DNA from: Volutella citrinella
Taxonomy: Eukaryota; Ascomycota; Sordariomycetes; Hypocreales; Nectriaceae
Direction of reading: 5' to 3'
NCBI GenBank assembly: GCA_034401135.1
Contig: JAWZSP010000002.1
Coordinates: forward strand, 4,092,001 to 4,156,000
Length of the DNA stretch: 64,000 nucleotides
Shown here: piece after piece, positions 11,989 through 22,825 of the stretch
How the letters are laid out: each line of letters begins with the position of its first letter
Position numbering within the stretch: the first letter of the stretch is position 1
Notes under the pieces: model-generated
What the model saw: only the letters and a program-made list of their open reading frames with translations
Told to the model about the DNA's origin: nothing
Database searches by the model: none
Translations under genes and position numbers: made by a program

Positions 11989-12297
11989 CTAGATTATTCT
12001 TGAATGGGGAGTCTCTAATTGTACTTTGCTGTGTTGCGCTTACTAGGTTTCAGGCTCGGGGAGTTTGGATATCTGCAGATGCGAATACAGCCGTTCTGAG
12101 GACGGCGCGAGAAACAACAGCGGGTGGGTTGTGAATCAATGTCAGGGTTATGAACAGCCTCAGTCGACGGCTTCCTCTGCTACATAGTTTAGGTCGATGG
12201 TGGCTACGATGAAACTGGAGAATCAAAGGTCAAGGATGCACATAAGTCAAAGGAATAATAATATTGAGCAGCAGAATCACATCTCTTTCGAATTGGT
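11989..12297. other. Intergenic, tail-to-tail
   Basis: 3' flanks of the receptor and the convergent decarboxylase-like gene. Nothing recognised. Confidence 0.5.
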
Positions 12298-13137
12298 CTA
12301 TCGGCTACAGAAGACTGTTGCCTCGGGAACAACCTCCGCTTCTCCTACCAGCAACGGCTTCAAGCCCACACCAACAGGACAGTCCAGCAGGTTCTCGTAA
12401 TGGCGAAAGACAAAATAGGGCATGTACTCGTCGGCAGAGCACAGCCTGCGTTGTGACTGGAAACTCCAGTCCGTCGGGCCGCTGTTGTAGAAGAAGTCGC
12501 CAACCGACAAGATGGGGATGAGGTGCAACGGGTCACTCCTGGTGCCGCGCAGAGTCAACTTGCCCTTGCCCTTGGCCCGCTGCACGTTGCGGTCGACGAC
12601 CTTGAGCGTAATCAGGGTCGGATCGGCTTCAAGACCGGTGCCCTGGGCATTAGGAAACGCCTTGGCCTCAAAGTCGAACCACTCTGCCGTGTCTGGCGCA
12701 AGCGTCTCGGTGAAGTCGGCCTCCATCTCGATGAGCCTAACACCACGCCTCTCCGCGAAACCAGACTTGAGGGTCCCGTTGGAGTGAAGCCTTGCCATGC
12801 CGTCCCTCTTAACCTCGCCCCATGTCTCGCGGCCCCAGGTAATAGCAAACGGGTCGCTGACGATGAGGTGCAGCACCCAATAGCCCTCTACGCCATCGCA
12901 GCGGCAGCGCACCGAGACGGACGACAGCTCAAAGCCGCCGCAGACGTTGCTCTGCCACAGGGAGATGCTGATCAGGCCGGTAAACTCGCCGGCGGGCTCC
13001 AGTGTCGGTGGGAGCACGCTGCGGATGAAGGCCTCTGTGGTGGTGAACTCGACGCTGATGGCGTCTTGCGAGTACCTGGGGCTGGTGCACCGTGCCTTGA
13101 AGGCGGCGATTTCTTCGGGATTGGCAACGAATGGCAT
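12298..13137 (-). CDS. Acetoacetate decarboxylase-like protein
   Basis: Uninterrupted frame of 279 residues, matching the family size of about 250-290. The pattern fits the acetoacetate decarboxylase (ADC) superfamily: LPPTLEPAGEFTGLISISLW near residue 40-60, a central GYWVLHLIVSDPFAITWGRE strand pair, and YFVFRHYENLLDCPVG near the C-terminus. In true ADC a lysine forms a Schiff base; I cannot confidently place that lysine, so it could be a non-decarboxylating superfamily member. No PTS1 or signal peptide. A TATA-like element lies 84-89 bp upstream. It is head to head with the Zn2Cys6 regulator at 13556, with only 418 bp between the two ATGs, which suggests co-regulation. Confidence 0.75.
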   Translation of the reverse strand: MPFVANPEEIAAFKARCTSPRYSQDAISVEFTTTEAFIRSVLPPTLEPAGEFTGLISISLWQSNVCGGFELSSVSVRCRCDGVEGYWVLHLIVSDPFAITWGRETWGEVKRDGMARLHSNGTLKSGFAERRGVRLIEMEADFTETLAPDTAEWFDFEAKAFPNAQGTGLEADPTLITLKVVDRNVQRAKGKGKLTLRGTRSDPLHLIPILSVGDFFYNSGPTDWSFQSQRRLCSADEYMPYFVFRHYENLLDCPVGVGLKPLLVGEAEVVPEATVFCSR

Positions 13138-13555
13138 GACGAGGGTCTAACTTGAGGGAGTTGATAGGGCGGGCAGGGATGATTGGGTGTGACTCCGGGA
13201 TCTCGGCTTTGGTGGCAACCTTTATACCGGGCATCGCAAGGAATTTCCATATTGGTAACTGGATTTATACCCGTCCCTAACATGCTTTCCACCTCTGGTC
13301 CAAACATAGCTTGCTCTCGTCTTATTACGATATGGGAGAATCAACTACATTTTGATATGACCTGGGTTAGTTGCCACAGTTCTCCACACTTCCCCCGTCC
13401 TGTTATTTTATCCGCTTTGGGCCTAACTCGTTGACGCTAACTAGTCATGGGGCATGTCATGACTGTATTGTTACCATATCTCATTGCAGTCGGAGCGAAA
13501 CCCTCCAGACACAACCCACGCGAGGTCATTCTCCCACCCGCTTGACCCCCGCATC
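13138..13555. other. Divergent promoter, decarboxylase-like gene / Zn2Cys6 regulator
   Basis: The 418-bp space separates two divergent start codons. Apart from the TATA-like element for the minus-strand gene I see no clear motif. Confidence 0.5.
13221..13226 (-). promoter_or_regulatory. TATA-like element of the decarboxylase-like gene
   Basis: TATAAA on the minus strand, 84-89 bp upstream of the ATG at 13137. Confidence 0.45.
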
Positions 13556-14942
13556 ATGTCCAGCACCTTGTCCAAACCGCGCCGCACGCGCTCACGCAAC
13601 GGATGCGCCCAATGCGTCAAGGTCAGCCGCAAGTGCGACGAGGCGCGACCCGCCTGCTCGCGATGCCAGCGCCTTCGATTCGCCTGCGACTACAGGCCGC
13701 GTCTCATCTGGAAGACTGCCGAGACCTCCACCCGGCCCTCGCCCCCCGCGGTCCGCCCCAAGACCAGGTCCCCGGTATGTGGCTGTAAGAACCGGCCCAC
13801 GAGTGAACAGCTGTTGGAGCTTTGTGAGTAACCCCAACCCCCCGGCCTCCATCCAGGCCGTTACACCGCTAATCTCAATCGCCGGCGGCCATCAGATCTC
13901 GCCGAGGGCCACAAGTGCTACCAGTGGACGTACGATACACCAACGAGCGTGTTGAAGCAGGCAGTGGACATGTACTGGACATATCCGGTCGTCCGGTGTG
14001 CTGTGGATGCGCAGATGTCACTCTTCGGGGACTGCTGTCGTGTCTCGATGCTGTCTCGCGTGGAGGACGCCATTGCGGAAGCCAAAAAGTTCTTTAGGCC
14101 AACGCGCACAGATGTGGACCCAAGAGCCAGCATCCCGGCCATGTTGACCGTATCTCAAGTCTCCGTAAGTGCTGTTCCCGCTGATGCAGGCTAGAGAAAG
14201 TGTCTCACGACTGAACCGGTGGCAATAGATGAGGGCCGGGTACGTCTGGACGCCACAGCTGGAGCACATCTTGTCACTTGTGCTTGACATGGAAGAGGGT
14301 GCAAATGACAGGCCTCCTCGGCGACATGACATGCTGGAGGTCCTTGGCGGCCTCGAGATGGATGTATGGATTGTAGGCAGGCAATCACGGCCGGTGCACA
14401 TTTGGGCCACGTACTGTCGCGGTGGCACAGGAATCGAGCCGGTAACAGGGCTGCCGCGGCCGCTGGTTGATCTCATTTCCAGACTGTCACAGAAGGAAGA
14501 CGTCACGCACGAGCTGCAGTGCTTCATCGAGACGCTCCCAGCCGATGGCAGACACATCACCAAGATGTGGCATTGCTTTGCTCTCGCCTCACTCATCACA
14601 GCTCAAGAACATGGCCGCTCAATCATCAGAAGCGAGGGAGATACAGAAGCAGACCTCGCCGACCTGATCCGCGACCTTTCCCGGGAGCCGGGAGAAGTCA
14701 ATCCGTCGGCACTGGCCTGGCCCGCCTTTTGCCTCGGTCGCCACAGCCAAAGGCGGGCAGACCTAACTCTTGTTCAAGATGTGCTGTTCAGCTTGTCTCA
14801 AAGCTTCCCTGCCGGGGGTGCATCCATCTTGTGCGCCATGCACACTTACTGGCTTGGGAAGGGGATCGCTCCACCGCCGATGAGGCATGGCCAGCAACTG
14901 CCGGAGCCGAGCGAGCAGTGCTGTGAGGTTGGCCTATGGTAG
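13556..14942 (+). CDS. Zn2Cys6 transcription factor 1
   Basis: Three exons (13556-13823, 13896-14164, 14229-14942) join in phase into 416 residues. Residues 17-44 hold the binuclear zinc cluster C-x2-C-x6-C-x6-C-x2-C-x6-C (GCAQCVKVSRKCDEARPACS), preceded by a basic stretch PRRTRSR for nuclear import and DNA contact. The rest is helical and Cys-poor, like the short fungal-specific activation/ligand domain. The protein is shorter than most family members (about 500-700), and a missed 3' exon is possible. It lies between the decarboxylase-like gene (divergent) and the dimethylformamidase-like gene (384 bp downstream, same strand), so it is a candidate local regulator of both. Confidence 0.85.
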
Positions 14943-15326
14943 AGCATGTATTATCAGTTACAATCTAGCGAAGGTCGGGCGCTGTAAGTGCGGGGTCTCA
15001 AACCTTGCCGCTGGCCGCCGGCCGGATATTTCCTCAAGGAACTAACTTGAGAAGAAGTGGAGATATGGGGAAGCCGAAGCCAACAGCCGTGCGTGACATG
15101 CAGGAACACGGCGTCCTGTTCTGTTTTCCCGTTTTGTACTAGGCAGAGATGTCAATGAATTTATGTTTTCGTGCCATGACTTGTGCCTCCGCATCCTGTT
15201 CAGTTGACTGCTTTTGGACGAGAGCACAAACTGGCGACCCGGCTACCACTGTATAAGATGTAGTCACGACGTAGGCACGCCAATTGCGCCCAATTTCTTC
15301 CCAAGCACTGCCTTTTGCTGTATCCA
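14943..15326. other. Intergenic, upstream of the dimethylformamidase-like gene
   Basis: Holds the regulator's 3' flank and the promoter of the next gene. No clear motif. Confidence 0.45.
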
Positions 15327-17085
15327 ATGTCTTCCTTTGCCCCCACCCCGCAGGATCAACTTCCCACTATGCTGCCGTCCCAACGACAAGTCGTCCGGCC
15401 GCCCAGCCAATCCGACATGGCCTGGTCGCGCCCCCATGGCTTGATCGAGCGTCCGGGCGAGTATCCCGGCGAGCCTGAGGCCTGGGTGTACTGCGACAAG
15501 TTCTCCTACGACGAGGGCGAGAATGTCTCCATCAAAGTGCACACCAACGCGGAAGTCTTTGACATTGAGGTGATCCGCGACGGCTATAAGCCTCGCACCG
15601 TCTACACCAGGACAGGGCTGCCGGGCAAGCAATGCGAGACCCCCCGCGACGCATACGCCGTCGGGTGCAACTGGCCCGAGGCTCTGAGCATCCATTTGGA
15701 GCCGGGCAAGTGGGAGTCGGCCTTTTACCTCGTCATTGTGCGCATTCTCGACTTCCGCGGCGCCGTGTTCGAGCGAGAGGGCTTCTTCATCGTAAAGTCC
15801 AAGCAGAGGAGCACGACGGCCAAGGAGACTGCCGATTTCGTCCTCATCCACGCCACGTCGACAATGCTGGCCTACAATGACTGGGGCGGCGCCAACCACT
15901 ACCGCGGCATCCCCGACGGCTATCAAAACGATGAGCCGTCGCCCCTGTCCAGCACCCAGCGGCCGATTGCGCGCGGCATGCTGAGGATCCCCAAGAACGC
16001 CCCCCGCGAGGCCAACGGCGCAATGACCGTTGCCCACGGCGCCACGCCGAGATACCCTTCACTCGAGTACTCGTGGTACTTCCGATACTCGAGACACTAC
16101 GCCGACGCCGGCTGGGCGACGTACGAGCGGCCCTTCGTCATCTGGGCCGAGCAGAACGGCTTCAAGGTGCACCACGTCACCCAGTCGGACCTGCACACCG
16201 AGCCCGACTGCCTGTCCGGCTACCGGTGCGCCGTGTCCATGGGCCACGACGAGTACTGGTCGTGGGAGCAGCGCGACACGCTCGACGCCTTCGTGGACCG
16301 GGGCGGCAAGTTTGCGCGGTTCGGTGGCAACTTCATCTGGCAGGTCCGCTTCGACGAGGATATGCGCACGCAGTTCTGCTACAGGGTGCCGCAGGCCGAT
16401 CCCATCACGGCGACGGACCCGACGAGGGTGACGACCATGTGGGACTGGGAGCCCATCGGCCGCCCTGGAGCGCAGTCGGTCGGCCTCACGGGCGTCATGG
16501 GGTGCTACACACGCTATGGCATGGCTACGCCGCGCTCCTCTGGCGGCTTCCAGGTCTACCGGCCGCATCACTGGGCTCTCGAGGGCTCGGAGCTGCGGTA
16601 TGGAGATTCGTTTGGCAAGGACCCCATCAACATTGCCTCGTTTGAGGTTGATGGCTGTGATTATACCTTTAGCAAGGGCCTGCCCTATCCGACGGGTGCG
16701 GACGGGACACCGAGCAACCTCGAGATCATCGCCATGTGTCCGGCGGTGTTTGGCGAGCTGGACGTCTCGGGTGGCAAGGAGCCCATCGGTGGGCCACTGG
16801 CCGATGTGTAAGTCGATCTAACAAGCGAATGTCCGAGACTAGGCTAACTGTGCGGGCAGCGTCGGCTTGATGGCGGCATGTTACGAAGGGAGGGAGATGC
16901 CCGAGTATGTAAAGGACCGCGAGTACGGGTCGGGCATGGTCGCCAGCTTCACGCGCAACGAGGGCGAGGTCTTTTGCGCGGGCTCGTGCGAGTGGGTTGC
17001 TGGACTGATTCATCGTGACATCTTCACCGAGATTATCACTAAGAATGTGCTCAACAAGTTTACGGGGCGTAGTATAGACTCGTAG
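15327..17085 (+). CDS. N,N-dimethylformamidase beta-subunit-like protein
   Basis: Two exons (15327-16807, 16860-17085; 52-bp intron) give 568 residues. Segments such as YNDWGGANHYRGIPDGYQ, YSWYFRYSRHYADAGW, SGYRCAVSMGHDEYWSWEQR, GGKFARFGGNFIWQVRF and SSGGFQVYRPHHWALEGSEL are characteristic of the C-terminal domain of the N,N-dimethylformamidase large subunit. In the bacterial enzyme a mononuclear iron is held by Tyr, His and Glu with His-x-Glu spacing; HDE at about residue 305 fits that pair, by inference. It would hydrolyse an amide such as a formamide to an amine and a carboxylate. No small (alpha) subunit gene is seen, and the substrate in fungi is uncertain. The C-terminus (RSIDS) is not a peroxisomal signal. 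Confidence 0.82.
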
Positions 17086-17824
17086 GGTTAATCGTGAATT
17101 ATTCCATCTAAAGGTGGCCACGATGCGTTCTGTCTCCTAACTTCCGCCTCGGATTGTCTCAAGTTGAATCTGAATGGTGATTTTTAAATCTGGTATTTAA
17201 TTTCGTCTAATAATCCAATGGCTCGTTGCCGAATTCGTCTTCTAAGTGTGCCGTGTTGTGGTTCACGTTGAAAGACTACCAACAATCTGCGTCATTACCA
17301 CGCCATGTTGAAGGCTACGGAACCAAGCCCTGTGACAACTCGATGCAACAAGGCCGGGTAAAATTCCGAAGACGATAAACGGCAACTTCTATCCGCTCCG
17401 AGGATGATACCCGAGGCATTGCCCGCGATGGCCGCCGGCCGGCTCCTCTGTGTCGATTCCCTCTTGATAGCCATCGTCATGCACCCAGTCTCCGGCTTTG
17501 GCTTATCTTCCAAGCGAAGCCAATTCTTCAAGGGTGTGCTGGACTAGCCCAATGTGGCAATTCTATCAGGATGGGATGCAGACTACTCCCAATCAGATCG
17601 GGGGCACCACCCCCGCATTCTAGACAATCTGGGGCTAGATTGCAGAGGCGATATGACTAGGGGCGTTGACAACCAAATCTCTGGGTCACCAGGCTTTGTC
17701 CAGACTTGCATACAAATAGGGAATCATGGTCGAGCCTTGGGTGCTCGACATCACGCTCGTCTGCCTTCGCTGCAGTCTCTTCTTCGCTTCATCCAATACT
17801 ATCACCAGCTGAGGCCTCTCCAAG
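17086..17824. other. Intergenic, upstream of the MFS gene
   Basis: About 0.74 kb, co-directional genes on both sides. AT-rich patch at 17170-17220; no further feature. Confidence 0.45.
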
Positions 17825-19713
17825 ATGTCGGACCACATCGTCGAACAACCTGCCGACAGAGACTGGCAGGCCAATCATGCCCCTGGCACAGTCCAGCTCA
17901 TTGGGAGTCGGTTAAGCCTTTCACCTCAACGGACATGTCTGACTGATCTCTTGCAGAGTCCATCAATCACGGCGAAGAGACCAACGCGAGAGACCTGATC
18001 CTGATCCCAACGCCGACGGATAGCCCCAACGACCCCTTGGTACGTCCACTGCTGTAGTCAACAGACTCTTCGGGATTATAGCCTAACACGCGACGATGAT
18101 AGAACTGGAGCAAGTTCTCCAAGACCTGGGCCATTGTCAATCTCCTCTTCTGGACGTTTCTAGCAAATGCTAGGTAAGCAATCGCCTCAATGCCTGCTTC
18201 CAATGTATCCCTACTCACTCCATCTCGCTCCAGTATCGCTTGGACCTCGCCGGCTTGGGCTATCTGGGTAGACGAGTTTGGAACAAGCTACGTCCGTCTC
18301 AACTACGCCCAAGCCGTCCTCGTCACCCTCTGCGGTGTCGGCGTCTTCTTCCTCCAGCCCGCAGCACTCAAATACGGACGACGACTTCCATACATTATCG
18401 GCTCGTTTCTTATCGTCGGAGGATTGCTATGTGGATTCTTCATGACCACTGACAGCTTCTTCTTCGCCTACATGGCGCTCGCCGGCTTAGGATCAGCCCC
18501 GTCGTACAGCACCATCGTCACGTCTCTCCTGGATGTGTCCTTTCTGCACCGAAAGGGCATGTACCTCAGTCTGTACGGGTTCGTGTTAATTCTTGGAAAC
18601 TTCCTGCCGCCTATTGCCGCCGGGTACGTTGTCGGGTCTCAGGGCTGGCAGTGGTGCTTCCGGTACCTGCTCATCTTTTTTGGCATCTCGTCCTTGCTCA
18701 TGATTTTCACTGTCGAGGAGACGTCCTTTCCTAGAAACTGGTATGCTGCAGCCCAGGCAAGCCGAAATGCAGGCTTTCAGCTTGGTGGCACTGGCAGCCA
18801 AGGGCGCGAGACAACTGTCGAGGATGTGCCCAGCACAGGCGAAGCCCGCCTTCGGGCCCCTGACCCAGATGCCAAGGGGCCCAAGGACTCTGAACGCGAG
18901 CAGGTGCCCGTCCAACGCCCTACGTCCGCAATGTCCTCCCCCCAGGGGAACATGGTTGAGGATCGGCATTCATACATAAAAAAAATGAGTCTCATCCGCC
19001 GAAATGAAGACGTCAAGAGAAGCTACTGGCAAGTCGTCTTCTCTGCCGTCAAAGTCGCCGCTCTGCCCGCTCCGCTCTGGGCCAGCCTGCAACTCGCCAT
19101 CGGCACGTTTGTCGTCGGCGTCGTCATGACCACACAAGCCAGTTTCTTTGCTGCGCCGCCCTACAACTTCAACGCCGAGCAGATGGGTCTGATGTACCTG
19201 GCCCTCCTGATCGGCACGTGCATCGGCAGTCTTCTCGGCGGTCCAGCAACTGACTGGCTCGTCCTACGCCTGGCGCAACGTAAGGGCGGCATTCACGAAC
19301 CCGAGAACCGGCTCTGGGCCTTTCTGCCAGTTCCCTTCCTCGGTGCGGGCGGGACACTGCTTTGGGGCGTGGGTGCTGACCAAGGCCTGCATTGGATGGT
19401 TCCTTGCTTTGGGCTCTTCTTGATTGGCGTCTATCTCAACTTGTCTCTGCCTGTCTGCCTCGGTTACGCCTTTGACTGTTACTTGGAGCTTGAGGATGAG
19501 GTGGCACAGCTCTCCAACACGATCCGCAATGTTGTTGGTGGCCTCTTTACCTTTGCCATCCAGCCCTGGATCAACTACAGCGGAGCCCGAAACACCACCA
19601 TTATTATTTCTGTCATTGTTTTTGTTGCCCACCTTACTTCGATTGGGTTTCAAATTTGGGGGAAGCGGCTTAGGGCTCGGAATGCGTCTTTGTACTACAC
19701 CATGTCTAGATGA
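17825..19713 (+). CDS. MFS transporter, drug:H+ antiporter-1 type
   Basis: Four exons (17825-17906, 17957-18039, 18103-18173, 18234-19713) give 571 residues; the first intron donor (GTCGGT) is non-canonical and the least certain junction. The cytosolic N-terminus contains NWSKFSKTWAIVNLLFWTFL at the first membrane segment. Six hydrophobic segments are followed by a central hydrophilic loop of about 100 residues (rich in E, R, P), then six more. LQPAALKYGRRLPYIIGS corresponds to the conserved loop 2-3 motif. It is the 12-segment MFS class used for efflux or uptake of small organic compounds. Being directly downstream of the dimethylformamidase-like gene, it may move its substrate or product, by inference. 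Confidence 0.82.
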
Positions 19714-20393
19714 CGATGCTACTACGTCCAACATTGGCCGTATCGTCAAAGTTGTTACTTACACAAGGAGGATACTAGGTTTTTTGCCAACTTAGCACAC
19801 CTCCTATACCGGCCTAAGTCTGGGCTGCGCTAATTCTAAGCCATTGTACTATCTTGATCCCAAGCCATCCTGAGCCCTGGCTACCCTATTCCGAGTCCTA
19901 GCATCTGCATCTGATACTAACCTATGGAGACCATCAACTTCACTTGGGTTCGGATCTGACAGAATATGGACTCTGCATGACGAGGGTCTTATGACGCGGG
20001 GTTTCAAGTAGTAGCCCGCAGAAAAGGAGAGCGACAATGCATTTCTCCGCTCAATTAATTGGACCCTGGCGAGTGTAACTATTTTGGCATCATGGTCGGT
20101 TGACAGTTCCATGTCGATGGCATGGTCGATTGACAGGACTATCATGGTCGGGCAGGTTGTCGTGGTCGGCAGGATGGTATGGTCGGTTACGACGGGCCTT
20201 CAAAGATCCCAGACAGTGCTGACGTCTTGATTGGGCGCCGATGGAAGCTTATAATAACCTACAAATGCATGTTCAACGGGGCATTCACTAAAGTAACCAA
20301 ATCTTGCACCTAGCATAGCAGTCTTCGCTGTCTTCTTATTGCTATCAAACTATGAATTCATCTGCCTATCATAACTCATGACGGTCTCTTATT
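19714..20393. other. Intergenic, tail-to-tail
   Basis: Lies between the convergent MFS and amine oxidase genes and contains the decayed minisatellite at 20090-20190. Otherwise featureless. Confidence 0.5.
20090..20190. repeat. Decayed minisatellite with ATGGTCGG core
   Basis: Five to six imperfect copies of a unit with core ATGGTCGG or ATGGTCGATTGACAG lie head to tail at intervals of roughly 18-22 bp, for example at about 20092, 20122, 20144, 20163 and 20178. Confidence 0.55.
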
Positions 20394-22690
20394 TTACAGC
20401 TTAGCGGGAACATCGCCCTGGCAGCACGAGCGGGTCTGCTGCTGGGGGAAGGCATTCTTGGAGATCTTGTCAACGGCCACCTCCGAGCTGGGGACCCAGA
20501 GGGCGGGGTTCTTGACGAAGAAGTTGGAGGCTCGCAGCATGACGCTGACGGGCTCAGCGGGCATGATGGGGAAGTCCTCAGTGCGGGGGAAGTGACTGCT
20601 CAGGTTAGAAGAGGATCACAGGGAGCCATGATGGGTGTACTCACGTCAGACCGAACTGCACGTAGCAGACAATGTCGGTGTTCTCAATGTTCTCATCGCG
20701 GGCAACCCAGTCCTCGACGGTCTGGTTATCCGGGTGTCCGAGCTCTCCGCTCGACTGGCAGACGTAGTCACCAGCAGGGAAGTACTCGTAGTCCTTGTAG
20801 GGGGTAACCCAGAGACTCTTGCGAGCAAAGGCAGCGCGCTTCCAGACCTGGCTGCCGGGCTTGGCGAGGATGGCGGGGCAGCTGCTGTTGAGGATCTTGT
20901 AGGCGACGGGCTTCTTGCACGAGGGGTTGATGCTGCCCGGGTTGATAATGTCCCAGGAGCGGCTCGTCTCGGCGCAGTAGCTGACGGCGGCCTCCTTGGC
21001 GGTGCGCAGGGGCGTCTTCTTGCAGTAGAAGCCGTTGCCGTACAGGTTCTCGGGCGAGCCGACGGGCGCCTCGGAGGGCAGCGCGTCGCTCTGCAGGATG
21101 GAGTTGCGCGGGCCGTCGACCTCGGGGTCCACGCGGAGCGAGAAGATGTGCTGGTGGTTGTGGGCAGTGAGGGTGGGAGCGACCTCGGTGCCGTAGGGGG
21201 CCGCAGTCTCGGACGAGTGCAGGCAGTAGGTGTTGAGCATGCCCGTCAGCTTGACCTCGAGCTTGTAGGTGCCGTCGAGGGTGAAGGTGTGGTAGAAGGC
21301 ATATCTAGAAAGGTCAGCTACGTGTCCACAACAGCAGAAAAGGCTTGAAATTACTCGTAGTTGGCGGCCGTCAGGATTTGGGAGATGATGAGCTTGCGGT
21401 CGCGGGCGGAAATGACCTTTCCGTCGCGGTAGTCGGTGTGCTTGTACAGGAGGCCGTTGTCCTCCTCGTGGATGCAGATGGCGTTCTCAATCATGGCGGC
21501 CTCGCCGGTGCTGGTGGCCATGATGGCGTCCATGTAGTGGATTGCGCCCTTGCAGTCGCACCCGAGCTTGAGCGAGTTGGTCATGAAGCCGGAGCCGTAC
21601 TCGCCGACATCGAAGGCGTGCTTGCGCTGGTGAGGCGTCTCGGGGCTGCCGTAGGGCACGACCATCTCAACAACACTGATGCGGTTGAAGAGGGTGCGGG
21701 AGCGCTGCTCGTGGTGGTCGTACATGTTGACATCGGAAATGACAATGCCCTCCCGGTAGTTGAAGCCAATGTGCATGTTGTAGCCGGCCCACGAGAGGGT
21801 GCTGCCCTTGACCTGGAAGGACACGCCCTCGGGCTGGGTGATGTTGATGGGCTTGAGCTTGGTCTTGTCGTAGCCGTCGGCGATGAACTCGGGCAGGTAG
21901 TTGTGCTCGAGGAACGACGGCGGGGTGCGCTCGCCGTTGACGCGGCGCACGTCGACGGCCAGCACAATCTCCTTCTCCGTGTCCATGACGACGCTGAAGT
22001 CGAGCGGGTGCGCGTACTGGTTGTCGAACTCGGAGTTGCGGTAGTAGACAATGGCCTGCTGCAGACGCCGGTCCATGCCCCATCGGTTGTCGAAGCCGAT
22101 GGCCCACGCGTCGAAGAAGACCTTGTTCATGTCCGTGATGCCGATTTCGCGGCAGCACTCGATGACCTGGGCGTCGGCGCGGCACACGCGCTCGCAGATG
22201 TCGAGATCCTCGAGCGTCAGCGTCGGGCCGACGGCCTTGCAGTCCTTCCAGTTCTCGACGGTGAGGCCGGCCAGATTGACGACAACCTCCGAGACATGGC
22301 CAGCTGGCTTCTCAATGACAATGGCAAAGGCGCGGCGGTCGGGCTTGGGGCCCAGGCCGGCCTTGAAGGCAGAGTACTCGGCCTTTTTGGGCTCGCGGAG
22401 AGTGAGGCAGTTGAACTTGAGCTCCTTGGGAGACGCATATTCGCGAATCACCTTAGTAGCAGCCCGGATCTCTTCAATCGACAGCTGGTCTGCGCATTGT
22501 TAGTGGTGTTGCGATGATGGTGATGGTTCGGGGACATACCGAGAGGATGAGCAGAACGAGACTTGGACAAATCCGGGGCCGGGTCGTTGGGTTCTTCCCG
22601 GTGGATTATGTAGCCAGCAATGCTGCTCTTTAAAGATGTTAGCTCATTGTCAAATGCGAGGGGGGGTTGGCTTACCGAATCGGGAATCAT
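20394..22690 (-). CDS. Copper amine oxidase, peroxisomal (C-terminal AKL)
   Basis: Five exons (22690-22676, 22627-22540, 22489-21355, 21304-20645, 20595-20394) give 699 residues, normal for the family. The cofactor motif AANYEYAFYH contains the Tyr (about 412) that self-processes to topaquinone. Copper ligands fit His 461 and His 463 (HNHQHIF; the 49/51 residue spacing from the Tyr is that of known enzymes) and His in THFPRTEDFPIMP (about 634). FDVGEYGSG carries the catalytic base Asp. The enzyme oxidises a primary amine to aldehyde, ammonia and hydrogen peroxide. The last residues PAKL form a PTS1 signal for peroxisomal import. One intron splits the Glu codon directly after the cofactor Tyr. 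It is divergent from a Zn2Cys6 regulator and close to a PTS1 aldehyde dehydrogenase. Confidence 0.95.
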
Positions 22691-22825
22691 GATGATATTT
22701 GTGTTGGTGTTGGCTGGGGTACTCTGCCATGCAAGTATCCGGCGTGTGCCGTGTCGGTTGTGAAGGGGATGGGTCCGTCAGGTACGAAAAGTACCAGAGA
22801 TGGAGGGTCAGGTGTCTAGGGAAGC

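Noticed and set aside
15264..16037. 257-codon minus-strand frame over the dimethylformamidase-like gene
   Set aside because: Lies wholly opposite a well-supported coding exon and has no recognisable motif.
21345..22517. 390-codon open frame antisense to amine oxidase exon 3
   Set aside because: Composition (Val, Gly, Asp, Leu heavy) is the mirror of GC3-rich coding sequence on the other strand; no domain or splice structure.
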